A stretch of DNA of 64,000 nucleotides. Source: JAIXWP01 sp965247015. GTDB taxonomy: Bacteria; Bacteroidota; Bacteroidia; Flavobacteriales_D; Sanyastnellaceae. How positions within the stretch are numbered: the first letter of the stretch is position 1; every line of letters begins with the position of its first letter. This document shows, in pieces, positions 8,001 to 14,801 of this stretch. The translations under genes were made by a program, and so were the position numbers. The stretch covers positions 124,001 to 188,000 of the forward strand of contig CBDFGG010000006.1 in assembly GCA_965247015.1 (NCBI GenBank), written 5' to 3'. The notes under the pieces were generated by a model. That model ran no database searches, had not been told where the DNA came from, and worked only from the letters and a program-made list of their open reading frames with translations.

Positions 8001-8790
8001 AAAATTCAATTCTTATTACATCATTTAGTTTCACCCCTAGAAGTGATTCAGCGCCGCCACCATGTCCTTTGGCGCCTTGGCTTACCGCTATCATCAAATA
8101 ACCATTGAAGCCCCATAATGCCATTACAGTTCCTGAGGGCACTTCTCCATAATCACCGCTGATGCGCTTGATTTGATAAGCAGCCCTATTCAAAGTGATC
8201 GTATATTCTCTACGTGCAACGTGGGCTTCAAATAGCTTGCGGTCGATATTTGTGTGAACATTGCCATAATGATCGCAATGCACCACATTTCCTTTGATTA
8301 GATTTTCTTCGAGCATTGGTTGCAATGTGCGCATTTCTTTCACTCCCGAAACACGGCGTCCTAAAAATTCAGGAACCCCGCCTTTTGCGAGATGCGCTGC
8401 TGCCAGTGCAAAAACGCCTTTCATAGGAAAAGTCCAATCGGGACCTTGCGCGAGCGTGATTTCAAAAACATCCTCCGGAATTTCGTCGAACAACATCGAG
8501 AAAATCCCATTGTCAGCACCTATGAAGTAATGACTCATATAGTGCACCACAACATGGGGTTGCTGCGCAGTCAATTCTGGGCGCACACCGATCATGTGAA
8601 CGGTACCCATCGGGAAGCTTTGCCAAACACTTCTTAACAAATAGGCAGCGTGATTAATATCAAAAGGTCGCACATTATGAGAAATATCCACAATCGTAGA
8701 TTCTGGAGAATACGCCAGCAATGAGCCTTTCACCGCAGCCACATAGTGGTCGGTGGTGCCCATATCAGATATTAAAGTGATGACTCCCAA
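7969..8790 (-). CDS. SAM hydroxide adenosyltransferase family (DUF62)
   Basis: A 273-residue protein of the SAM_adeno_trans family, whose characterised members cleave S-adenosylmethionine with water or halide to adenosine (or a halo-adenosine) and methionine. Family motifs are LISDMGTTDHYVAAVKG, IVDISHNVRPFDINHAAYLL and HYFIGADNGIFSML in the N-terminal domain, and GNVVHCDHYGNVHTNI and ALWGFNGYLMIAVSQG in the C-terminal one. The start appears to be TTG at 8790: it begins the expected GVITLISDMG strand and no in-frame ATG precedes it. Hydrolysis with hydroxide is likelier than halogenation, since the halogenases are rare, but this rests on family frequency. Confidence 0.87.
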   Translation of the reverse strand: MGVITLISDMGTTDHYVAAVKGSLLAYSPESTIVDISHNVRPFDINHAAYLLRSVWQSFPMGTVHMIGVRPELTAQQPHVVVHYMSHYFIGADNGIFSMLFDEIPEDVFEITLAQGPDWTFPMKGVFALAAAHLAKGGVPEFLGRRVSGVKEMRTLQPMLEENLIKGNVVHCDHYGNVHTNIDRKLFEAHVARREYTITLNRAAYQIKRISGDYGEVPSGTVMALWGFNGYLMIAVSQGAKGHGGGAESLLGVKLNDVIRIEFYGNTNRENDF

Positions 8791-8906
8791 TGAATGATAT
8801 CGTTAATATTAAAAAAAGCGTTACCCTTTTTCAGACAACGAAATTGCTCTACTTTCGTCAATGTATTTATACAAATTCAAATAAGTTTTCAATAAAGGAA
8901 TTAACC

Positions 8907-9851
8907 TTGGTAGAAAAAGAAATAATGATCCCGGCCATCGATCCTCTCGAACTCTTTGGCCCGAATAACAACAAATTCAAGCTCATTTGCTCTCGATTCC
9001 CGAAGCTCAAAATATTTTCTAGAGGAAATATGATCAAAGCGCATGGCGAACAATCTGAGTTAGACGCCTTCGCTGACAAGATTTCCCTTGTTTTCTGGCA
9101 CATCGAAATGTATAATCACCTTCATCTCGATCAACTAGAAAAAATTCTAGATGGTGAGGTAAAAGAAATCAAAACAGAATCCGCTGGTGATGATGTGTTG
9201 GTTTTTGGTCCAGGTGGACATCGCGTGACTGCTCGAACGGAGAACCAAAAGAAGATGGTTGTAGCGTGCAACGAAAATGATATGGTCTTTGCCATTGGCC
9301 CCGCCGGCACAGGTAAGACTTACACCGCCGTTGCTCTTGCTGTAAGAGCTTTAAAAGAGAAACAAGTCAAACGAATTGTCCTCACAAGACCTGCAGTGGA
9401 AGCTGGAGAGAATCTCGGATTTCTTCCGGGTGATTTGAAAGAAAAACTCGATCCGTATTTGCAACCGCTCTACGATGCCTTGATGGATATGCTCCCCTAC
9501 GAGAAATTAGCAGAGTATATTGATAAAGGTGTCATTGAAATTGCACCACTAGCATTCATGCGCGGACGTACACTTGATAAAGCTTTTGTCATCCTCGATG
9601 AAGCACAAAATGCTACTGTTGGTCAAATGAAAATGTTCTTGACCCGTATGGGACAAAGTGCGAAATTTATCATAACAGGTGATGCAACTCAAATCGACTT
9701 ACCGCGCAATCAACCAAGTGGTTTGATGAAATCAGTGGATCTATTGCGCGATGTAGAAGGTATTGCAGTGATTGAGCTCGATGGACGGGATGTGATTCGT
9801 CACAAACTCGTGAAGCGAATTATTACAGCTTTTGAGAAAGCAAATATTTAA
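8907..9851 (+). CDS. PhoH family ATPase
   Basis: A 314-residue cytoplasmic PhoH-like ATPase, related to the helicase core and linked in other bacteria to RNA metabolism together with YbeY. Walker A is AIGPAGTGKTYTAVALAV and Walker B is FVILDEAQNAT; the GDATQIDLP motif follows. The N-terminal part (FKLICSRFPKLKIFSRGN) matches the small KH-like region of the family. I chose TTG at 8907 because AAAGGA lies 8 nt upstream and the protein would begin LVEKEIMIPAIDPLELFG, as in other Bacteroidota members. The ATG at 8790 would add 39 unusual residues; the ATG at 8925 is also possible. Confidence 0.9.
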   Translation: MVEKEIMIPAIDPLELFGPNNNKFKLICSRFPKLKIFSRGNMIKAHGEQSELDAFADKISLVFWHIEMYNHLHLDQLEKILDGEVKEIKTESAGDDVLVFGPGGHRVTARTENQKKMVVACNENDMVFAIGPAGTGKTYTAVALAVRALKEKQVKRIVLTRPAVEAGENLGFLPGDLKEKLDPYLQPLYDALMDMLPYEKLAEYIDKGVIEIAPLAFMRGRTLDKAFVILDEAQNATVGQMKMFLTRMGQSAKFIITGDATQIDLPRNQPSGLMKSVDLLRDVEGIAVIELDGRDVIRHKLVKRIITAFEKANI

Positions 9852-9857
9852 TTTGCT

Positions 9858-10634
9858 CTAATTATTTAATGCAGCTAAAAATTGATTCTGTATTTCTCGA
9901 AATGCAGCCATCTCAAGTTTTAGCTGCATTATTGTTTGCTCTAGTGCCTCTAGCTCGATGCGCGTTTTGATGAGTGGACCTTTATAGAAAAAAGCTTCTG
10001 TATTCGACCCTTCGAATCTCGTAAGTGAATTCTCAAGCTGGATGACTATACTCTGATATCGCTTGTGAGCGGCTTCCATATTAGACAGCGGCTTGTATCG
10101 CTGCATGTATTCTGGACTCTTCTTATCGGTGTACTTTGTATTCAAGGCAATTCGACTTTGCGCGATAATAGTCCCCTGAAAATCCATGCTGTCCTGCCAT
10201 TGAATCAATTGGTTCGAAGTGTATTCTACCAATTTCCAAATCTCCAAACGAACGATTCCATCTCTTGTACAGATGCGATTGTAACTATTGGAAAATAGTT
10301 GAGCGGAATCTTGCTTCAGAGCTAAGCTTCTGAATACTTCATTTTCATTCAAAATATTCTTTGACTCCGCACAAGATTTTCTAGTAATGATCGAAGCATC
10401 TGCCATTTTCTTCATTTCCCAAAAGAGAAAATCCAAACTATCATAAGGTGCTTGCTTCATATCAGGAAGCTGTCCGCTGAGATCGAGGTGAAACTCCCTT
10501 TTTTCCAAGAAAAAAGAAGTTATTCTTTGCTCATATCCTGAAAGGCTATCGAGAAATTTTTGATCACGACTTGATTGTGCATTCAAGTTGAATACTACAA
10601 AAACACTACAAATTAAAGTCGTGAGATGCTTCAT
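9858..10634 (-). CDS. Exported protein of unknown function
   Basis: A 258-residue protein with a signal peptide (MKHLTTLICSVFVVFNLNAQ) and a mostly helical, charged mature part without any motif I recognise. Cysteines appear in the CAESKNI and RICTRDG segments and could form a disulfide. The C-terminal half (MEAAHKRYQSIVIQLENSL, then LEALEQTIMQLKLEMAAFRE) looks like paired helices or a coiled coil. The stop is only 6 nt from the phoH stop (convergent) and the start is next to the DUF4293 gene, which is probably co-transcribed ahead of it. Confidence 0.7.
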   Translation of the reverse strand: MKHLTTLICSVFVVFNLNAQSSRDQKFLDSLSGYEQRITSFFLEKREFHLDLSGQLPDMKQAPYDSLDFLFWEMKKMADASIITRKSCAESKNILNENEVFRSLALKQDSAQLFSNSYNRICTRDGIVRLEIWKLVEYTSNQLIQWQDSMDFQGTIIAQSRIALNTKYTDKKSPEYMQRYKPLSNMEAAHKRYQSIVIQLENSLTRFEGSNTEAFFYKGPLIKTRIELEALEQTIMQLKLEMAAFREIQNQFLAALNN

Positions 10635-11096
10635 TTAACGTATACGATCAACAGAGCGAACCAATTCTTCATCCTTCTTGATAAAACGATTGGCTAGAAT
10701 CACACCAACAATTGCAACTACTGGTAGAATAAAACCAAGTCCAACAGAGAAAGGAAGTGCTTCAAAAGTTGATTTGGTGTTATATATATACAATGCTTGA
10801 AGCACGATACTCAACAATAAAAGCAAGGTTGTGAGTTGAAGCCACTTCATTTGAGCTTTGCGTTTCGTATAATTAAACAAGGCTATAAATGTTACTGTAA
10901 GTGCTAATGTGAGCGGGATGTAGAACAAATAACTATTGGCTTGACCTACTTCCACCCCAAATTGATCAACGAGACCATAAGGGGTAAGAATCGTCACTAA
11001 TTCACCCTCTCCGAGTGTTCCTTGAGGAAAGAAGAATGATAGAATAATGCAAGCAATTGTTGCTAGCATAAAGATCGATTGTTTTCTTTGAATCAT
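10635..11096 (-). CDS. DUF4293 family membrane protein
   Basis: A 153-residue membrane protein with four hydrophobic segments (about 8-25, 50-70, 80-100 and 113-135). The start at 11096 (MIQRKQSIFMLATIACIILS) is the conserved N-terminus of Bacteroidota DUF4293 proteins, which begin M-Q-R-x-Q and then enter the first helix; starting at 11180 would add 28 residues running into the region upstream of rho. The function of the family is unknown to me. The short charged tail KKDEELVRSVDRIR follows the last helix. It is divergent from rho and abuts the downstream exported protein gene. Confidence 0.75.
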   Translation of the reverse strand: MIQRKQSIFMLATIACIILSFFFPQGTLGEGELVTILTPYGLVDQFGVEVGQANSYLFYIPLTLALTVTFIALFNYTKRKAQMKWLQLTTLLLLLSIVLQALYIYNTKSTFEALPFSVGLGFILPVVAIVGVILANRFIKKDEELVRSVDRIR

Positions 11097-11174
11097 AGGT
11101 ATTTTGAATATTCCGACTGCAAAGAAGAGAAAATTTTCCAATTTTTCTTGTCCCTTTCGATTTTTGCCGTACAA

Positions 11175-11205
11175 TTGCAACGCCCATTCGAGGCAATTCT
11201 ATTTG
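11175..11205 (+). promoter_or_regulatory. Probable rho promoter
   Basis: TTG at 11175-11177 is followed after 20 bases by TCTATTTG (11198-11205), one mismatch from the Bacteroidota -7 element TAnnTTTG. Transcription would begin about 50 nt before the rho ATG. This supports the start at 11262 rather than an upstream one. The leader is too short for a large riboswitch. Confidence 0.45.
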
Positions 11206-11261
11206 TTTTTCCTCATTTACAAGACTTTACAAAAACCATCCGTAAGGAATTTTCTATTCAT

Positions 11262-13148
11262 ATGTACGATATTATTACACTTTCTGGAATGAAAGTAGCC
11301 GAACTTAAAACGGTTGCCGAGAAGTTGAACATCACCAATGCAGAGAAGTTAAAAAAACAAGAGTTGATTTTTAAAATCATGGATACACAGGCCGTTCAAA
11401 GCGCTCCTGCTACTCCACCGGCTCCTGCAGCTAATGATGCAGCTCCTGCTGCCGAAGGCGAAAAGAAAAAGAAAGAGAGAGTACCGTATGTAAAAAAATC
11501 TGCTGCAACAAAAGTGGAAGAAGTCAGTGATTCTGCAGCAACGCCAGATTTATTCGCAGAAACTGCTCCACAAGCCAGCAATGAAGCTAAAGATCAAGCA
11601 CCAGTTGAAAACGCTGCTCCACAAGGAACAACTGATAATAGAGAAGGTCAAGAAAATCGTGATCGTCAAAGAGATAATCGCGATAACAGAGATAATAGAG
11701 ACAATCGCGATAATCGCGACAACAGAGATAACAGGGATCGCAGAGATTTCAAACCTCGCGATAATAACAACAATCAACAACAGCAGCGCGATCAGAATTA
11801 CAGAAATGATCGTGGACAAAATCAAAACCAAGGTCAGAACCCTCATCAAAATCAGAATAGACCTCGTTTTGAACAGCGCGACAATCAAGGAAATAACAAT
11901 CCTCAAGCGCAACAACAAAATCAGCAGAATCAGCAGAATTCTCAAAACAATCAGAATAATCAAAATAATCAAAACAATATCGCGCGTCCGGATCGCAGCA
12001 AACGCGGACAACCAGACGAACACGGATATAATTTTGATGGTGTAGTAATGGCAGAAGGTGTACTTGAAATCATGCCGGATGGCTTTGGTTTCTTGAGATC
12101 TTCAGACTTCAACTACTTGAATTCACCGGATGACGTTTATGTTTCTCAACAACAAATCAAAATGTATGGTTTGCTTACGGGAGATACTGTTTTAGGTGCG
12201 ATTCGTCCACCGAGAGAAGGTGAAAAATATTTCCCATTGATCAAAGTTGATTCTATCAATGGCCGCGACCCAGCTTGGGTTCGCGATAGAGTACCGTTCA
12301 AATTCTTGACACCGTTATTCCCATACGAGCGTTTCCACCTCGCTGATAATAACAACAATATTTCCATGAGAATCATGGACCTCTTCTCTCCTATTGGTAA
12401 AGGACAAAGAGGAATGATTGTATCTCAACCAAAGACAGGTAAAACTACCTTGTTAAAGGATGTGGCAAATGCCATCGCTAAAAATCACCCAGAAACTTAC
12501 TTGATGGTACTTCTCATTGATGAAAGACCTGAAGAAGTGACTGATATGAAGCGTAGTGTGCGTGGAGAAGTGGTAGCATCAACATTTGATGAGCCTGCTG
12601 AACGCCACGTTCGTATTGCAAATATTGTTTTGGAAAAAGCAAAGAGACTAGTAGAATGCGGACACGATGTATGTATCCTCCTCGATTCTATTACACGTCT
12701 TGCTCGTGCATATAATACTGTTGCACCTTCAAGTGGTAAGGTCCTTTCAGGTGGTGTGGAAGCAAATGCATTGGAAAAACCAAAGCGCTTCTTCGGTGCT
12801 GCTCGTAAAATCGAAAATGGAGGTTCACTTTCCATCATCGCTACTGCTCTTGTAGATACAGGTTCTAAAATGGACGAAGTCATCTTCGAAGAATTTAAAG
12901 GAACCGGTAACATGGAATTGCAGTTGGATCGAAGAATCAGCAACAGACGTATCTTCCCTTCTATTGATATTCTTTCATCAGGTACACGTAAAGAAGATTT
13001 GCTTCACGATAGAGATGTGCTTCAACGCATGTGGATCTTGAGACGTCACCTTGCTGATATGAATCCGGTTGAAGCAATGGAATTCGTAAAAGATCGTATC
13101 GAGAAAACTAAGAACAACGAGGAGTTCATGGCCACTATGAATTCATAA
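11262..13148 (+). CDS. rho: Transcription termination factor Rho
   Basis: A 628-residue Rho, a hexameric RNA-dependent ATPase that ends transcription. Residues 1-45 (MYDIITLSGMKVAELKTVAE) form the N-terminal Rho_N helix bundle. Residues about 46-250 are a disordered insert: first Ala/Pro/Lys-rich, then tandem NRD triplets (138-161), then Gln/Asn-rich. The RNA-binding fold starts near GVLEIMPDGFGFLRSSDFNY, and the ATPase holds PKTGKTTLL (390-398), LLIDERPEEVTDM and the Q-loop/R-loop region. Such inserts are known from Bacteroidota Rho and in Bacteroides thetaiotaomicron drive condensate formation. The next gene starts 3 nt after the stop. Confidence 0.97.
   Translation: MYDIITLSGMKVAELKTVAEKLNITNAEKLKKQELIFKIMDTQAVQSAPATPPAPAANDAAPAAEGEKKKKERVPYVKKSAATKVEEVSDSAATPDLFAETAPQASNEAKDQAPVENAAPQGTTDNREGQENRDRQRDNRDNRDNRDNRDNRDNRDNRDRRDFKPRDNNNNQQQQRDQNYRNDRGQNQNQGQNPHQNQNRPRFEQRDNQGNNNPQAQQQNQQNQQNSQNNQNNQNNQNNIARPDRSKRGQPDEHGYNFDGVVMAEGVLEIMPDGFGFLRSSDFNYLNSPDDVYVSQQQIKMYGLLTGDTVLGAIRPPREGEKYFPLIKVDSINGRDPAWVRDRVPFKFLTPLFPYERFHLADNNNNISMRIMDLFSPIGKGQRGMIVSQPKTGKTTLLKDVANAIAKNHPETYLMVLLIDERPEEVTDMKRSVRGEVVASTFDEPAERHVRIANIVLEKAKRLVECGHDVCILLDSITRLARAYNTVAPSSGKVLSGGVEANALEKPKRFFGAARKIENGGSLSIIATALVDTGSKMDEVIFEEFKGTGNMELQLDRRISNRRIFPSIDILSSGTRKEDLLHDRDVLQRMWILRRHLADMNPVEAMEFVKDRIEKTKNNEEFMATMNS
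11673..11744 (+). repeat. Tandem 9-bp repeat encoding Asn-Arg-Asp triplets in rho
   Basis: About eight 9-bp units encode consecutive NRD triplets, with synonymous variation between units (AAT/AAC, CGC/AGA/AGG, GAT/GAC). The unequal codon use argues that the peptide repeat, not the DNA, is under selection, although 9-bp slippage could change copy number without breaking the frame. Confidence 0.8.
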
Positions 13149-13151
13149 GTC

Positions 13152-13721
13152 ATGAGGGCAATAGGCAAACATCTTCCTTGGATTTTCGCCATTCTATGGC
13201 TTGGCGTGAGAGTGCTCGCATCGCAGGTGATCTATTTTGGTGATCCTGATAAAGCGCGCACTGTTGGTGTGATGACGAATCTATTATTCATCATCATTCT
13301 TATCTTCATTGTTTTGATGGATCTCTACAAGCTGCGCAGAATGGGTCACAAAGATTCATTTATCGGAGATTTAAAAAATGTCGCATTCCCATGTATTAAA
13401 TATGTACTCGGGGCTGGTATTATGCTCGCTGTTTATTACAATGTCATCAGCGATGAACTGTTACAAAAGCGAAAAGCAGATTATCAATTGACCATTGAAG
13501 CGTTAGACACCGATGTAGAATTGAATGCTGTACGCTCACAAAACATTCAACTCGAAAAACTTTCTAGAGAAGAAATTATAGATGCTGCAAATAAGCGTAC
13601 AGATCTATTTACAAGCCCAAAGGTGGTGAGTTCTGCTTCTTTTGTAGTATTGGTATTCGTAACGCTGATCTATGCTGTATTCGCGGTCTTTCTCTTTCGG
13701 AGCTTCTTGAAAATGCGTTAA
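13152..13721 (+). CDS. Membrane protein of unknown function behind rho
   Basis: A 189-residue membrane protein with four hydrophobic segments (about 8-25, 38-58, 75-95 and 160-185). A charged stretch between the third and fourth (residues about 97-155, DELLQKRKADYQLTIEALDT) includes the element SREEIIDAANKRTDLFTSPK. The layout is similar to DUF4199-type Bacteroidota proteins, but I cannot confirm the family. Only 3 nt separate it from the rho stop, so it is transcribed with rho; no functional link is known to me. Confidence 0.72.
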   Translation: MRAIGKHLPWIFAILWLGVRVLASQVIYFGDPDKARTVGVMTNLLFIIILIFIVLMDLYKLRRMGHKDSFIGDLKNVAFPCIKYVLGAGIMLAVYYNVISDELLQKRKADYQLTIEALDTDVELNAVRSQNIQLEKLSREEIIDAANKRTDLFTSPKVVSSASFVVLVFVTLIYAVFAVFLFRSFLKMR

Positions 13722-13762
13722 AGCAATAAATTAGGCTGTCTTGTGTTACTTTTGGATTCTGA

Positions 13763-14491
13763 ATGAAAGCACCACGCCTCTTAAAAGTTCTTGCTATCCC
13801 TGCCCTGTTATTGACGGCAACACCTGCCCTTTCTCAACGCATTGGCAGTGCTACCAATCTCGAGCGATTCGATAAGCGCATGTACCATTTCGGTTTTCTG
13901 CTTTCGTACAATCAATCTTCTTTCTTTATTGATCGAAAGTTTACTCCCACTGCAACGGATTCATTGTTGTCCATTCAAAATGTACCTCAAGCAGGATTCA
14001 ACCTCGCATTGTTAGCGTCATTCAATTTGACCAAAAATGTAAACTTCCGCTTCATTCCAGGACTTTCATTCCAAGAACGCGGATTGAACTACACCTTCAG
14101 AACATTTGAAGGCGAGACTGAATCATTTTTAAAAAGAACAGAAAGCGTTTGGTTAGACTTCCCTCTCTTGGTGAAGTTCAGAACGAATCGAACTGGCAAC
14201 TTCGCAGCATACGCTTTATTGGGGGGTAAATACTCCTTGGATATGCAATCTCAAAAAGACGTAAACAATGCTGTTGCTGAACAGATCATTGTAAAGCTTC
14301 AAGACCGCGACTATTCGATTGATGCGGGAGGAGGATTTGACTTCTTTCTACCCTATTTCAAGTTTGCTGTTGAATTCAAAACATCTATTGGACTTCCTAA
14401 TATTATTCTCAAGGAAGACACACCATTCTCCACCCCCATCGAAAGCCTAAGAACGCGCGCGTTCATTGTCTCCTTCACATTTGAAGGATAG
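13763..14491 (+). CDS. PorT family outer-membrane beta-barrel
   Basis: A 242-residue outer-membrane protein. A signal peptide (MKAPRLLKVLAIPALLLTAT, cut near ALSQ) is followed by alternating hydrophobic strands of a small barrel. The early motif NLERFDKRMYHFGFLLSYNQ resembles that of PorT/SprT of the type IX secretion system (N-x-x-x-F-D-x-x-x-x-H-F-G). The end (RTRAFIVSFTFEG) has the aromatic terminal strand expected for barrel insertion. Since several T9SS cargo genes lie in the window, a T9SS role is plausible; the general PorT-like porin family (OMP_b-brl_2) is the alternative. It lies 41 nt after the membrane protein gene. Confidence 0.72.
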   Translation: MKAPRLLKVLAIPALLLTATPALSQRIGSATNLERFDKRMYHFGFLLSYNQSSFFIDRKFTPTATDSLLSIQNVPQAGFNLALLASFNLTKNVNFRFIPGLSFQERGLNYTFRTFEGETESFLKRTESVWLDFPLLVKFRTNRTGNFAAYALLGGKYSLDMQSQKDVNNAVAEQIIVKLQDRDYSIDAGGGFDFFLPYFKFAVEFKTSIGLPNIILKEDTPFSTPIESLRTRAFIVSFTFEG

Positions 14492-14753
14492 CGTTCAATT
14501 ACAAGAGACAAGAGACAAGTGATCTCGGCGAAGCCGAGAACAAATGATCTCGGCGAAGCCGAGAAGTAATAGACGCTCCGCTCTATTCATCACATGATTT
14601 TATTTTTATTCTATTCCACTCACTAAAGAGTTTGTCATTTGTAATTTGTCTCTTGTCACTTGTCATTTGTAATTTGTAATTTGTCACTTGTCACTTGTCA
14701 TTTGTCACTTGTCATTTGTTCTCGGCTTCGCCGAGATCGTTTGTCACTAAAAC
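14492..14753. repeat. Composite intergenic repeat: heptamer array plus three hairpins
   Basis: No gene is seen here. The right half is a tandem array of 13 consecutive 7-bp units of the form YTTGTMW (14631-14721), for example TTTGTCA, CTTGTCA and TTTGTAA, with one more unit at 14740-14746. The left half carries the same unit in inverted orientation (TTACAAG, AGACAAG, AGACAAG at 14499-14519). Three copies of the 17-bp hairpin TCTCGGC-GAA-GCCGAGA lie at 14523-14539, 14548-14564 and, inverted, 14720-14736. A short dyad AATAGA...TCTATT spans 14568-14587. The whole block thus folds on itself as an irregular inverted repeat. Similar TTGTCA-type arrays recur between genes in other Bacteroidota, from memory. 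Confidence 0.85.
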
Positions 14754-14781
14754 AAAAAGGCTTCCCGAGGGAAGCCTTTTT
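14754..14781. terminator. Bidirectional terminator
   Basis: Arms 14754-14765 and 14770-14781 are perfect complements (AAAAAGGCTTCC / GGAAGCCTTTTT) with a 4-base loop. Poly-A before and poly-T after make it work for both strands: it ends the PorT-like gene from the left and the FG-GAP gene from the right. Confidence 0.85.
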
Positions 14782-14801
14782 AATTATAACGAATAAAACT
14801 A

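Noticed and set aside
8790..8906. Upstream ATG for phoH
   Set aside because: The 39 added residues show no family similarity; TTG at 8907 has a ribosome site and gives the typical N-terminus.
11527..12045. Long open frames on both strands (172 and 157 codons) inside the rho insert region
   Set aside because: They are side products of low-complexity Asn/Gln/Asp codons (GAT, AAT, CAA) and lie inside the well supported rho frame; the translations are Ile/Thr or Leu/Val repeats.
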